This document shows positions 1-11,315 of a stretch of DNA of 64,000 nt, piece by piece (the stretch's first letter is position 1; the number at the start of each line of letters is the position of its first letter). The DNA is from Melastoma dodecandrum (taxonomy: Eukaryota; Streptophyta; Magnoliopsida; Myrtales; Melastomataceae): NCBI GenBank assembly GCA_029817715.1, contig JARUPY010000387.1, positions 1,178,001 through 1,242,000 of the forward strand, written 5' to 3'. Both the position numbers and the translations under genes were made by a program. A model generated the notes under the pieces. That model searched no databases. It was not told where the DNA came from and worked only from the letters and a program-made list of their open reading frames with translations.

Positions 1-290
1 GATTGGATTTTTCCATGTGATTAGTCATTTCTGAGAGATTGAAAGAATGAACATCAAAATTAATCGGTCTTCAACTTCTTGACTGATGGCTTGGTATAGA
101 AGATTGCTATAGGTTAAATTTTAATATTTGTCATCTGCTAGACAGATTTTATGGAAAATGATCATAAGATATTGACCTTAGTTTCTAAAGTTGTGAGATT
201 TTAAAATAAGAAGAAAGCTTTTTCCACATATTCATTGAGGTTTCTTGACTTTATTAAGCTATTTTAGCTAACTAGGCCTTCTTTGTTTAG

Positions 291-3200
291 GTCAAAGAAG
301 AGGCGTAAAAGGAAAATTCGAAGGATTATTGATGATACTGAATTAGGCGAAGAAACCAAGAGAAAAATTGCTATTGAGAAGGTAACATTTAGTTTGATGC
401 CTCTTCTACCAAGGTCAATCTTGTGCTGAATGTGTAGCATCATATGCTTTTCATTTCTACAGGAAAGACAAGAACGGTTGAAATCTTTGCAAGTTCAGTT
501 TACTGCAAAATCTGATGTTCTGAAATCAACAAGCACTATATCGAGCTTGTCGGAGGATGCTGCCATTGATGTGCTTGGTGATGCCACGACAGGCTATGTA
601 GTGAATGTAGTGAGAGAAAAGGGTGAAGAAGTTGTGCGACTACCACCCAGCATTTCACAGAAACTGAAGGCTCATCAGGTTTTAGCATACATACTGGTTT
701 TTTCATGAATCTGAACCTCTGGTAGTTGATTCTTCTCTGATTGTTATCTTTTATGAGTGGTGCTTGTTTGTATGTCAAATGCATATCCGTATTGTGCATT
801 TATGAATGCGTAATCTGAGAATTTAGATGTGTCGTATTTGCTGCTTGCGTGCTAGACTGTGAGCAGGTCAGGTTGCTTTTTGTTAATGGAAATCCTGCGA
901 ATTTGATCTTTAGTTCTCCTGGATCATTTGATTTGAAGGTTTAACTGAATAATCTACTGCCACAGGTTGCTGGGATACGATTCATGTGGGAAAATATTGT
1001 ACAGTGTACTAGAAAAGTAAGATCTGGTGATAAAGGGCTTGGTTGCATTTTAGCTCACACGATGGGCCTTGGTAAAACATTACAGGTCAGTCTGGTTAAT
1101 TATATAGTCTTCTTCGGTTGGGAAAAAAATGGAGTTTGCTCACGTATGTCGCCTTTTATGTTTTAGGTGATAGCTTTCCTCTATGCTGCATTGAAAGGTA
1201 TTGACCTGGGATTGCGAACTGCACTTATTGTGACACCAGTAAATGTGCTGCATAATTGGCGGCATGAGTTTAGTAAATGGATGCCGACAGAGTATAAGGC
1301 TCTTCGCATCTTTATGTTGGAAGACGTGCCCAGGTGAGCTGGAATAATGTACTTAGAGTGGATAGAAGCATCCATGTTGTATTTTCTCTCTCTTTGGTTT
1401 TTACCTGTAAAACTGCCTTCTACAGTTTTTCCAATAGACTACAAAGGTGAATCCTAGGTGTCAATAAAAGCAATTGCCTATCTTAATTTGTTTATTTCAA
1501 ATGAATGGTTCCGTTGTTATATGTAACATTACCATCCCATTTTATTGCCAGGGAGAGGAGACTGGAATTGCTTACCAAATGGAAGACAAAGGGTGGTGTT
1601 TTCTTGATCAGCTATAGTTCTTTCCGAAACTTATCCCTTGGAAAGTATGTTAAGGACAGCAAAATGGCACGAGACATCATTAGATCCCTGCAGGTAATTG
1701 AACAACTAAAACATTCGCCTGTAGAAGGTGATAATCTCCTATATTTCTACTGATGACGATTTATTTTATCCCATTTTATGGTTGCTGGGTTTAAAGATTA
1801 CTTCCTGCAGTATTTCTTAGGTTCTCTTATTCATGCTGTTTGGATTATGAAATCATGTGGTTGAATGAGTAAATCTTTTTTTTTTTTGGTAATAAAAGAG
1901 GGTGGCATTAAAAATAGGCGTTCGGGGTTAGGTTACAGGAGACGCAGCGCATGGTATATCCCCATGTCGAGTGGCCAAAATGAAATCTGAAGGGAATACA
2001 AAAGTGGTAGAATTCTCCTCCCGATTTAGTGCTTCTTTGGCCAGCTTGTCTCCAACCTTGTTTTGTCCCCTCGCAACATGTTTTACTGTGAATTCCTCGA
2101 GCTTAGATAACAGCAACCTGCACTCATCCAGAATAGGTGCGATTAGTGGGTTAGGAGGTTCTTCCCCGTTCAGGAGTTTAGCTAGGGTTAGAGCATCTGT
2201 TTGGATGGCCAGCTTCTTGATGCCTAGATTTATAGCTAAGTCTAGACCCTTGTGTAGAGCTGTGGCTTCTGCGAGTAGAGTGTTCATGTTTGACCCCCTG
2301 TCCCAGTATCCTCCAATCCAGAAATCTTCTTATATGGCATTAGATGCTGTGGACTTTGAAAAGCTGATATTTCTTGCTGTAGCGTACATCACTTTTTTCA
2401 TTTCTATCCGTCATTTTTTTATTTATTCTTTCTAAATTTGTCCTGTCATTCACCTTTGACATAGAGACGCTTGGAAGTCTCTCCAGACAGTATTTGAAAA
2501 CTTTGTATTGATCTTTATCTAATGCATCCTCATTTACCAGAAGAATCTGTCATGTAGATATTTTTTGTTCCTGATTCAGGGCTTCTCATTTTTATTTCCT
2601 TTAGTGAATTTTTCAATTAATTTCTTTTGAGGTCTTGTTTTGCATTCTTGGTGTGAGAAGTTTGATAAAGCAATGTCATATTAGCATTCAAAAGATATTA
2701 GCACCTTTATTTGTTGAATGTTTTTTCTTGGGTTTGTGTTTTGCAATCGTCGTCTTGTGATTTTTGTTTTGGCCCATAGGATGGACCAGATATACTTGTT
2801 TGTGACGAAGCCCACATGATTAAGAATACTCGGGCTGGTACTACTCGAGCCTTAAAGATGGTGAAGTGCCAGAGACGCATTGCCTTAACTGGTTCACCAT
2901 TACAGAACAATCTCATGGAATATTTTTGTGTAAGGGCTTGCATTTCTCACAACTTCTATTTATAGGACTTGCAGTTTGCAGTGATACATTTTGGTTTCCA
3001 TTGATAGATGGTTGATTTTGTCAGAGAAGGTTTCCTTGGGAGCAGCCACGAATTTAGGAACCGGTATGACTTTCTGAATATTTTCTCCTATCATCTGTTA
3101 AGTTTTTTGCGGTAACATTTTGCATGGAAATCTGCAGCTTTCAAAACCCCATTGAGAACGGCCAGCATACCAACTCGACTTTGGATGATGTGAGAATAAT

Positions 3201-6088
3201 GAACCAGAGGTCGCATATCCTGTTTGAGCAGCTAAAAGGATTTGTCCAGAGAATGGACATGAATGTTGTGAAGAAAGACTTGCCACCTAAGACTGTTTTT
3301 GTTATAGCTGTCAAGCTCTCAGCTTTGCAGCGGAAGCTGTATAGAAGATTTCTAGATGTGCATGGTTTTACAAACGGAAGAGTCTACAATGAGAATATGC
3401 CAAAGAGAAGCTTTTTTGCGGGATATCAGGCTTTGGCTCAAGTAGGTTTCTTATCCAAACTTCCATTATTTCTGATGCTGGTGGAGGTTTTGTCTTCCGG
3501 CAGTTGAGCTAACTTTTGAAATTGGCTAGTTTGAAATTTAGGTTATGATATATTTTCACGTTTGGAATGAGCTTCATTCTATTGGAGGCATCTTCACTTG
3601 TCTTATGCAAAAATACTTTGGCTGTCCTAAACTCAACCGTGGTTATAATATAAGCTTTCTATGACCGTGAATAATGCCTTCTTCCAAATCTTTGCCATGC
3701 TTGTTCATGTTCTGACTCTATTTTCTACAATAAGTGGATGCTCAACAGAATGCAAATTGGGTATGAGTTGTGGTTCCATACTTGCCGTCTTTCATTGTAT
3801 TTAATTCTTTATAAGCAATTTTGGTAGATATGGAATCATCCTGGAATCTTGCAATTAATAAAAGAAGACCGTGAAAGTCTTGGACATGAAGACGCCGGCG
3901 AAACTTTTATTCTGGACGACAGTTCTAGTGATGAAAACATGGTGTATAATGGTTTTAATGGAGGTATATACTTAACCCATTCCTTGCGTGGTGTCTTGTC
4001 TGTGAATATCTTGGTCTCTTGGAAGTTGAGCTAGTATCATTTAATTGCATAATAAGCTGTGTTCACAGAGTTAGAGTCTATTCTTCAGCTTCAATTTGTT
4101 GAAAGTGAGTATGCTTTTATATATCCAGCTCTTGGCTTTATTTTAGTCATTTCAGAGATGTGGGACCCTTTGACCCTCTGTGATATACGTCATTCACTTC
4201 TTGTTGGCAGGAGGGGCTCCTCCTACTTAAATCTCTCTCGAACTTCATCAGTCACTTTCTGAATGACTGGTTGAACTATGCTTGGTTTCTTCCTTCTAAA
4301 TTTTTGTGGCTCTCTCTGTGAATTCATTGATACTCTCCTGTTAATTTTTTTTTTGTCTCTGGCTGTATGTCCTTTCTGTTCTCAAATTTCTGTTTTCTTG
4401 GATTGTTGATTATATTGCTTTGTAATAGTGAACCAAAATGGTGGAAGTGACTTGCTGAGGCAGAAAAATGTGGGAGGATTCTTGCGCAAGGTATTACTTT
4501 GATCCTTTTTTGTTACGCTAGTCTTGTCTGTCCAAGTCCCAATCAAACTCTTTATGTTATTTATGAGGCTAATAATCGCTATTCTTACAGGGCTGGTGGA
4601 ATGATCTTCTGACAGAAAGTGATTTCAAGGACGTGAATTATGGAGGGAAGATGGTTCTGCTCCTTGACATCTTATCCATGTGTTCTGATGTTGGTGACAA
4701 GGCCCTGGTTTTTAGCCAGAGCATACCAACACTTGATCTTATTGAGCTTTATCTTTCGAGATTGCCTCGAAAAGAAAAAAGGGGCAAATTCTGGAAAAAG
4801 GGAAAGGACTGGTATAGGTAAGTGTTAATGATGTGTTCAAACTACTCTTCCGTAAATCTTTGATCACTAATGATACCGAACATCTTTGCGCTCTCTTCTG
4901 ATAGGTTGGATGGGAAGACCGAGAGCTCTGAAAGGCAGAAATTGGTGGAGCGATTCAATGAGCCCCTGAATAGAAGAGTTAAATGCACTTTAATATCAAC
5001 CAGAGCAGGTTCTTTGGGAATTAATCTTTACGCCGCAAACCGTGTCGTTATTGTTGATGGTTCGTGGAATCCAACATACGATCTGCAAGCTATATACCGG
5101 GCCTGGAGGTACGTAAGCTCCTATCTGTCCCTTTTTCTTCTTATTATATCGTAGAATTCTCTGCAGTAATGGATGGCTTCCTGTTCCATTTTAGGTACGG
5201 CCAGAAAAAGCCTGTTTATGCGTACCGATTAATGGCACAAGGAACCATGGAAGAGAAAATCTACAAACGTCAGGTAAAGGCAAAAAGACCAGAATTACTT
5301 TCGATTTGTCTTCCATGCGGTGGATTAGCTGATTTTGTGTTATTGTGAATGAAGGTGACGAAAGAGGGCCTTGCTGCAAGGGTGGTAGATCGGCAGCAAG
5401 TCCACCGGACAATTTCCAAGGAGGAGATGTTGCATCTCTTTGACTTCGGCGATGATGACAACACCGAAGTGCTGAATGACCTGTGCCAGGAAAATGGAGC
5501 TGCAAACAATCCTGGTCCTTTGCACCACAGTGGGAATCTCATCAAAAAGAAGTCTCCACCCTCTGTCAGCTGCTCTTCTGACAAGCTAATGGAAAGTTTA
5601 GCTTCCAAGCACTACCCGAGGTTAGAATACGCTCTTTAATTTATTTCGGGCATGTCCTTATTTTCTGTATTACCAGTTGCATTCTCAAAGTATCGTTTTT
5701 CAGCTGGATAACCAATTACCACGAGCATGAGACCCTCTTGCAAGAAAACGAAGAGGAGAAGCTATCAAAGGAGGAACAAGACATGGCTTGGGAGGTTTAC
5801 CGGAAGTCGTTGCAATGGGAGGAAGTACCGCGCGCTCCCATTAATGAACCCGTGACTGAGAAGCCCCCTGCGGCAAAGCTGGAGGTGCCCATGGCTGAGC
5901 CAAACATTATGTTGCTTAGTGAAGACAAACTACGGAAACATTCTGTACAACGGAAATGCACTAACCTTGCGCATTTGCTCACTCTGAGAAGTCAGGGCAC
6001 TAAAACTGGCTGTAGCACGGTATGTGGGGAGTGTGCCCAGGAGATTAGCTGGGAAGGCTTGAACAGAGACTGCAAGCCGAGAAGATGA
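291..6088 (+). CDS. ATRX: ATRX-type SNF2 chromatin-remodelling helicase, 3' part (5' end outside window)
   Basis: Nuclear SNF2-family ATPase of the ATRX/Rad54-like group, which moves nucleosomes and supports histone H3.3 deposition. Exons: 291-381, 463-678, 966-1085, 1167-1333, 1552-1693, 2780-2929, 3008-3063, 3138-3441, 3828-3963, 4429-4490, 4591-4817, 4905-5108, 5195-5273, 5355-5620, 5704-6088, giving 867 codons in one phase to a TGA. Visible motifs: a lysine/arginine-rich stretch in the first exon; Walker A HTMGLGKT (exon 966-1085); DEAH box CDEAHMIKN and LTGSPLQNN (exon 2780-2929); an ATRX-typical block with NPIENGQ (3138-3441); helicase-C blocks [21 protein letters not shown] and [11 protein letters not shown], the last split by the intron after 5108. 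The C-terminus is hydrophilic. No exon was found in 1-290, which reads as intron. The N-terminal zinc-finger part would lie to the left. The RYGQ form and the NPIQNG-like block favour ATRX over other SNF2 classes. Confidence 0.93.
1875..2328 (-). mobile_element. 5'-truncated LINE fragment (RNase H end) inside an ATRX intron
   Basis: The intron 1694-2779 holds a minus-strand open frame (1928-2287, 119 codons) that reads as the plant RNase H-like domain found at the C-terminus of LINE ORF2: [10 protein letters not shown], then [14 protein letters not shown], then [20 protein letters not shown]. Downstream of it on the minus strand is a 13-base A tract (T run 1875-1887 on the plus strand), as expected for a reverse-transcribed 3' end. 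The 7-mer AAATCTT occurs at 1871-1877 and 2322-2328 and may be a target-site duplication, but it is short and partly overlaps the T run. The insertion opposes host transcription and leaves the splice sites intact. A free-standing RNase H-like gene fragment is the alternative. Confidence 0.7.
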
Positions 6089-6725
6089 CAAATACTTGTG
6101 CCATTAGAGATCTGTTCGCAGGCTTTTATTAGTGCGACTCGTTGCTAGGTTCAACGTTAGTCTGTAAAGATCGGTGTTCAAGTTGCCGATGTAAGCTTTC
6201 ATTGTGATGATCTCAGCTCTTTAGTTTTGTATCATGGACAGAGAAGAGAGATCATTCTAGTCAATCCTGATTAACTCATGAGATGAAATGGGAGGAGTAA
6301 AATATCAAACCTTGGATTAAGGGTGTATCACAAAACCCTGGATTACACACAAACGCATCCACTGCCAAAGAAAAGGTGTGTTCTTGCCAAAATGAGAGTA
6401 AAGATTTATCTATATAGAGGCTCCTGAGTTATCTATTAATGGAGGCTTCTAATCTTGTTTCTAAAATTACACTATCTAGTTTATACACACCAACAACAAT
6501 GCAAAATCTCCAGCCCAGCATTTATGCATCATCAACTTTCCTTGTGGCAACAAGCCGCTTCCACTGGATGAGGATGACTTCGGCAGATATCGAGCATATC
6601 TGGATACTGTATTTCCTTTTCTACTGTAGAGTTACAGCATGAACCATTCCAGTTATCTTTCTCCTTCAGGCGTGGAGTGGTTCCGTGTTCTTGTCTGCAA
6701 GTAGGGTTGCAGAAGGAACATCAGA
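6089..6725. other. Convergent 3' intergenic spacer
   Basis: Between the stop codons of the ATRX gene (+) and the DUF946 gene (-). It should contain both 3' UTRs. The short open frames here are not conserved-looking and no RNA gene or repeat was recognised. Confidence 0.6.
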
Positions 6726-8924
6726 TTAACTTCTTTCGTCGCCATTCCAGTTGTCTTTCTCCTTTGGCCCTGTAGGCCCTTCCTCTCCATAAAGCTCAGT
6801 AGGGAACAAGTCAATAAGGTTCTCCACCGAAAATCTAACAAAAAGGGGAAGGCGGTTGATTATCCGTTCGATTTCTGACCGGGAATCGTAAACAATGGTA
6901 GGACCCCATTCCCGCATGTACTGTAACCAAACAGGTTCAGGGACAACTTCATCTCCGAGGTACTCTGCGGAGATAATCCGATACTTTCTGCTTGAATCTA
7001 CCGAAAATTTACTCTTAGCAGTATCATTTCTCGCACCAATTCCGAGCTTGGAAGATCCTTGGATATATGTTCCAGCATGAGGGTAACTTGAATGTCCATT
7101 TCTTGACGAGTAAACAACACATTTATTTCCTTCAATGAACTCCAATTCGGATGCATCAACCCACTCACCCCCACTGTGCTCCGAGAAATACACACTCCAC
7201 AACTCTCCAGTGAAGTTGCAAACTCGTAGAGTATAGTGTTCCCAGTCGCCAACATGCTGCCCCAGCCTCGTCATGGCAAAGCTCATCATGCCTATCTTAA
7301 GAGTGGCTGGACCATTGAAAGGGCAGAAAACCCACATTGCAATATCAGTAAATGTTCCTCCCAATGCAGGTTTGACATGGACATAAAGTTCGGCACTTTC
7401 GAGATTCCCTTTCTTGAGGTGATCGCTTGCATCATCGTCATCTGGAAGATCTATCCAGAATTCTCCATCATTACAACCTCCACCAGGTAAATTTGAACCA
7501 TAGAAGTCAATAGGTTCACCTCTAGAATCTCCATCACGATACAGAATTGCACCGTTTTTGAAGAACCAATTAACAGAGGAAGGCAAATATACTTCATCAG
7601 GATGGAAGAAAACAGTGGGCCCATAATGGCTGATCACTGAGTGCAACTGTTCCAAATTAGGCATTGCATGCAGTGTAGGATCCACATTTTTCAAGCACGC
7701 CATTTCTACATCCTCATCCAAACTAAAAACTTCACCAAAGAAAAATGTTCCAACAGAGACACCGTTACCAAAAATCCCCCTTTTGCAAGGCCTTGTATTC
7801 CAGACACTGAATTGATAGGGGTAAGTTTTAGTTTTCACATTTAAAACCATATCAGACGCTTCACAATCTGTGGTAAGATCCTCTCTCACGCACATGACTT
7901 CACTTACATTTGGCTGCTCTGGGTTATTAGTAACAACCATTCCAACCGTTCTATATCCCTCGGGAGCATTTGGCAGCCAAAAGAATCCAAAACCGTCCTG
8001 ATCAGAATATATCTCTCCTACTAAAGAAAAATCAAGCGGCCTGTTCAATGGAGGAAAGCTTTTGGCAGAAACCTCACAATCTCTATGGTCCATCGGAGTG
8101 TTGCGGGCAGCCAGAACATATCCCCGCAATAGCTTTTCATTAGGTTGGCAGTAGTAGCCCAAGCAATGAAATCCTTCTGGAATCCCATTAGGTCTGTAAA
8201 ATGAGACTCCCTTTGTCTTCCCACGATACAAGTTGTAGCTCCACACCCTCTCAAACTTGGTAATCTTAACAACTTCGATCTTGCCAAGATTTATTCTCCC
8301 CGTGGAGAAATCCTTGCCTGGAAGCACACACAACAAAATCAGGATGATAGATACACATACACCCCCGATCTCGAGATCGGTCAAATATTGGGACACACTA
8401 GTAGATCCAAGGAAACAGCGAGCTGGGGTGGTATATTTCCATAATTTAAATTGCTTCACAATACCCAATACCCTAAACAGGAAAATCACAACACTCCCAG
8501 TAAACTAATCTAAAGAATTGCTGGCATGCAATAAAGCTACCAACTCCTCTAAAACCAAGAAAACTGGGAAACTCAATCCAGCAGACATGTGCACCGATAT
8601 ATGGATGGCAATAAATGATCTACCCAAATTGTACTCAACCAACAGGTCAAAAAGAATCCCCGGATTCCAGAACAGCTTCAATAAGAAAGTAACAGAATCC
8701 CAGTCCACGCACAACGAAACGACAACAACAACAATACTTGATCAACCATCGAAGCAATGTCCACGCACCCAAAAGATCAAAAAAAAGGAAAGGAGGCGGG
8801 GTGGGGGATCACCTTGAGGCCAAACAGGCAAAGGGGAAGGAAGGGAGAAAGGTTGAGGCTCATCAACAGGGGAGTCGTACTCTGTAACAACTCGTCTCCA
8901 GCAGAAACACTCGAAACCCAACAT
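6726..8924 (-). CDS. DUF946 / VPS62-like protein
   Basis: Two exons, 8924-8813 and 8317-6726, give 567 aa. The junction restores WPQ-G-KDFSTG (donor CAAG|GTGATC, acceptor TTCCAG|GC). I start at the ATG at 8924 because MLGFECFCW resembles the cysteine/aromatic-rich start usual in this family; an in-frame ATG at 8942 would add six residues. Family hallmarks visible in order: FYRPNGIPEGFHCLGYY, FFWLPNAPEGYRTVG, HYGPTVFFHPDEVYLPSSV, GQHVGDWEHYTLR, YFSEHSGGEW and SSRNGHSSYPHAGTY. Plant DUF946 proteins carry this Vps62-type domain over almost their full length; their biochemical role is unsettled, and yeast Vps62 is linked to vacuolar sorting. The open frame can also be read upstream to 8489, but that stretch is intron: it lacks family similarity. 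Confidence 0.9.
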
Positions 8925-9670
8925 TTTTCCAACAATCCCCAATTCACTCCCGGGAACTCTGAAGCTATAAGAGAAGGAATTCCCACCCAGAAAACAGAAA
9001 AAAAAGAAAAATGGAAGAAAGAGTAAAACCCAAGAAAGAATTCAGCCGGAGGTCGGGGGAAAGAAAGATGGGACCTTTGAACCACGGGGGCAAAAGGGAG
9101 AGGACAATGATTGAATTCTAGTTTGGGTTGGGGTGGTTTTCCCTTTCAAGCATGTATGTTGTAAGGAACAAGACAAAGGAGGTGAAAGACAAGTAGGGGT
9201 TGGTTTTGTTCGTGCTCGGGAATGGCGATGATTTCTTTTGTGGACGATGGAACTCACTCCATCCAAAAGTTTATGCTTTTTATTTTTTTTGTCTTCTTCT
9301 TCATTCTTAATTTTTCTTTTCTTCCTCCCATCGGACATTCAAATGGAATCACATTGGGATTGATCATCCCAAGTGTTTTATATTAGACTGACCGTTATGC
9401 GTCCACATCAATCAATCATTTTGATAAATCAAGAGCTTAGGAGAGTGAGAGGACCCAAAATCTGAATGGCTCAAAATCCATGGAAAATGCCCATTCCATG
9501 GACAATCTCGTCGATCGATTGTTTAACCCAATTGCTTTACTACTTTTTCGGAAGTTAGATTCAAAATGGGAAATTAATGGTAAAATCGTGGATGATTACA
9601 AAAGTGTATGTTACGGGAAGGAGATGATGCAATGAAATGATACAGGCCTTGTCTTAGATGATCACAAGAT
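8925..9670. other. 5' flank of the DUF946 gene, no further gene seen
   Basis: Contains the presumptive promoter and 5' UTR of the minus-strand gene (purine-rich, around 8940-9030). Short open frames on both strands are low-complexity. Nothing else recognised. Confidence 0.5.
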
Positions 9671-9832
9671 TCAAGAGCAAAGTGCAGAGCGCTTCATCTT
9701 CGCAGCCTTCAGCAGCTTTCCTTTCTCCTCCCTCTTAGCCTCGGCCTTGGCCAATCTCTCCTTCAAGCCGACGATTTTCTTGTCTATCTCGGCAATGGCC
9801 AGATCATCGCTAAATTTCAGGTCCGTGTTTAA
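9671..9832 (-). pseudogene. Orphan terminal exon, lysine/glutamate-rich coiled coil
   Basis: A minus-strand open stretch begins right after a good acceptor (CTGTGCAG) at 9833-9840 and ends in TGA at 9671-9673. It encodes about 53 residues: a short N-terminal part, then a heptad-like charged helix (AEIDKKIVGLKERL, AKAEAKREEKGKLLKAA) and a basic tail ending RSALCS. Base composition is clearly richer in G+C than its flanks, as in coding exons here. No upstream exon could be found, because an LTR-retrotransposon-like sequence starts about ten bases beyond the acceptor. I read it as the last exon of a gene severed by that insertion. I do not recognise the protein family. Confidence 0.4.
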
Positions 9833-9841
9833 CTGCACAGG

Positions 9842-11290
9842 TGATAACTCTATGTATGTAGAGTTATTTGGTACTCTTAACGAGACTTTACATGGCTAGT
9901 TAGACGAGTTTCTGTTAGAGTTTTACAAGTTTTTATCGTGTTTTTACTTCATTTTAGTTTTAAGTTACTTTTGTTATTTTATTAAATAATTGGAACCTAG
10001 TTGATGCATCTTAGATTTGTTTTGATTTGATGTAGGTAAATGAAGAGAATAATAAGTTGGGCAAGTGAAAATTGGACGAAATTTGATGAAGTGCTGAAAA
10101 CCTACAGAGAGCAGAAGGACGCATCCTTCAATCTCAAGGACGCGTCCATGAGGAATCAGAAACGTACAGAGAGCAGAAGGACGCGACCTTCGACAATCTG
10201 CACAAGATCTCGCCAAATCACTTGATTTCTTCATTATCACGATTTGAAGAGAGAGAAGGCATCAATTAGTTACCATTTTACTATTCTTAGTATATTTTGG
10301 TATTTATTTATTTTCTTAGGCTCTTTAGGATCTTAGAGAATATTAGGAAATCTTTTAAGGGAACAATATATTCTCTAGGATAGCCCAAGGAAGGGGAATT
10401 TTTTTATTAGTTTTAGTTTGTTTTAGACTTTTGCTCTGAGGAAAAAGGAGAGGTGCCGACTAGGGTTCGAGAGAAGATCCGGACGAGGCGACTACCAACC
10501 AGATCGGGAGATCGGGAGGGCGTTCCTTTTCTATTTTTCTTGATCTTTATGTCGATCCTATTTTCTTCTGAACCTTCGATGTTTTCTTATTTTAGCATGA
10601 ACTAATTTTCTCATCTAGGGTGCTAAATTTGCGAGACTTGTCAAGGTGATTTCGAACGTGATTTATTTTAATTGAGAGTCTGGTGTTCTTTGATGTGCTT
10701 GCGTGTTTAGTTTTCTGAAATACGATTGGCGTCGGTTTCTGAAATAACTCGGATTACCTTAGCATCGGGAGGTGTGAGATTAATTCGAGAGGAAAATCAA
10801 AGAACAGGTTAATAGAAACTGGAGATAGGGATATCACAGTTGATATTAATTGGATTGACTATTGGGAGTAGATTAATAGAAATCGTAGATAGGGATATCA
10901 CGGTTGATGTTAATTGAATCGAATGCTAGGAGTTAATGGAATATAGATCGTAGGGATACGTCTAACATATAGGAGAGCATGATTTAAATCCTCGGACAAT
11001 TTTATCTAAACGTTCGATTGATCAATGACAAGTCAAGTAAATTTAGTTGCCCTAGGCTTTCTCATTGATATTTTCTCATAATCCTTGCTTATTTTATTTT
11101 AGTAATTTTCGTTTAATCCATCATTTATTTGATTAGTCTAGATAATATTTAGTGGTTTAATTGGTATTCGGGAACAATTAGTCCTTGTGGGAACGATATC
11201 TTTCATGCTATAATCGATTCGTGTGTATACTTGCGCACAACACATTTTTAGCAGAACAACAGGCCGACGGGCGAGAGTTTTTAAGGTTAA
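9842..11290. mobile_element. LTR-retrotransposon-like non-coding leader/LTR remnant (Ty3-type guess)
   Basis: AT-rich, stop-dense sequence starting TGATAACTC and passing through GGACGCGTCC-type motifs (about 10118-10150). A 'guests-and-repeats' section follows (10809-10935). Near 11190-11245 is a stretch of the form 'CCTTGTGGGAACGATATC...CGATTCGTGTGTATACTTGCGCACAACA', close to the end of many plant Ty3/gypsy LTRs. Beyond it, 11243-11275 looks like a decayed copy of the 'TTTTTGGCGCCGTTGCCGGGGA'-like leader that commonly follows. No gag or pol frame is present and I could not find a matching target duplication at the two ends, so this is a truncated piece rather than a clean solo LTR. It separates the orphan exon at 9671 from the DC1 pseudogene. 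Confidence 0.45.
10809..10935. repeat. Tandem duplication, unit ~64 bp
   Basis: Two adjacent copies beginning TTAATAGAAA (10809 and 10873) share the string AGATAGGGATATCAC and a following TTGAT.TTAATTG. A third degenerate start (TTAATGGAATATAGATCGTAGGGATA) follows. It lies inside the LTR-like remnant. A second direct repeat, TACAGAGAGCAGAAGGACGC, occurs at about 10103 and 10165. Confidence 0.75.
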
Positions 11291-11315
11291 AAATCGGCGA
11301 AAATAAAACATAGTT

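Noticed and set aside
6726..8489. 587-codon uninterrupted DUF946 gene starting at 8489
   Set aside because: The first ~57 codons are intron sequence; the splice from 8813 to 8317 gives the conserved family N-terminus.
9842..11242. Clean solo LTR with TG...CA ends
   Set aside because: The five bases outside each end do not match and a leader-like sequence continues past 11242, so only an LTR-like remnant is claimed.
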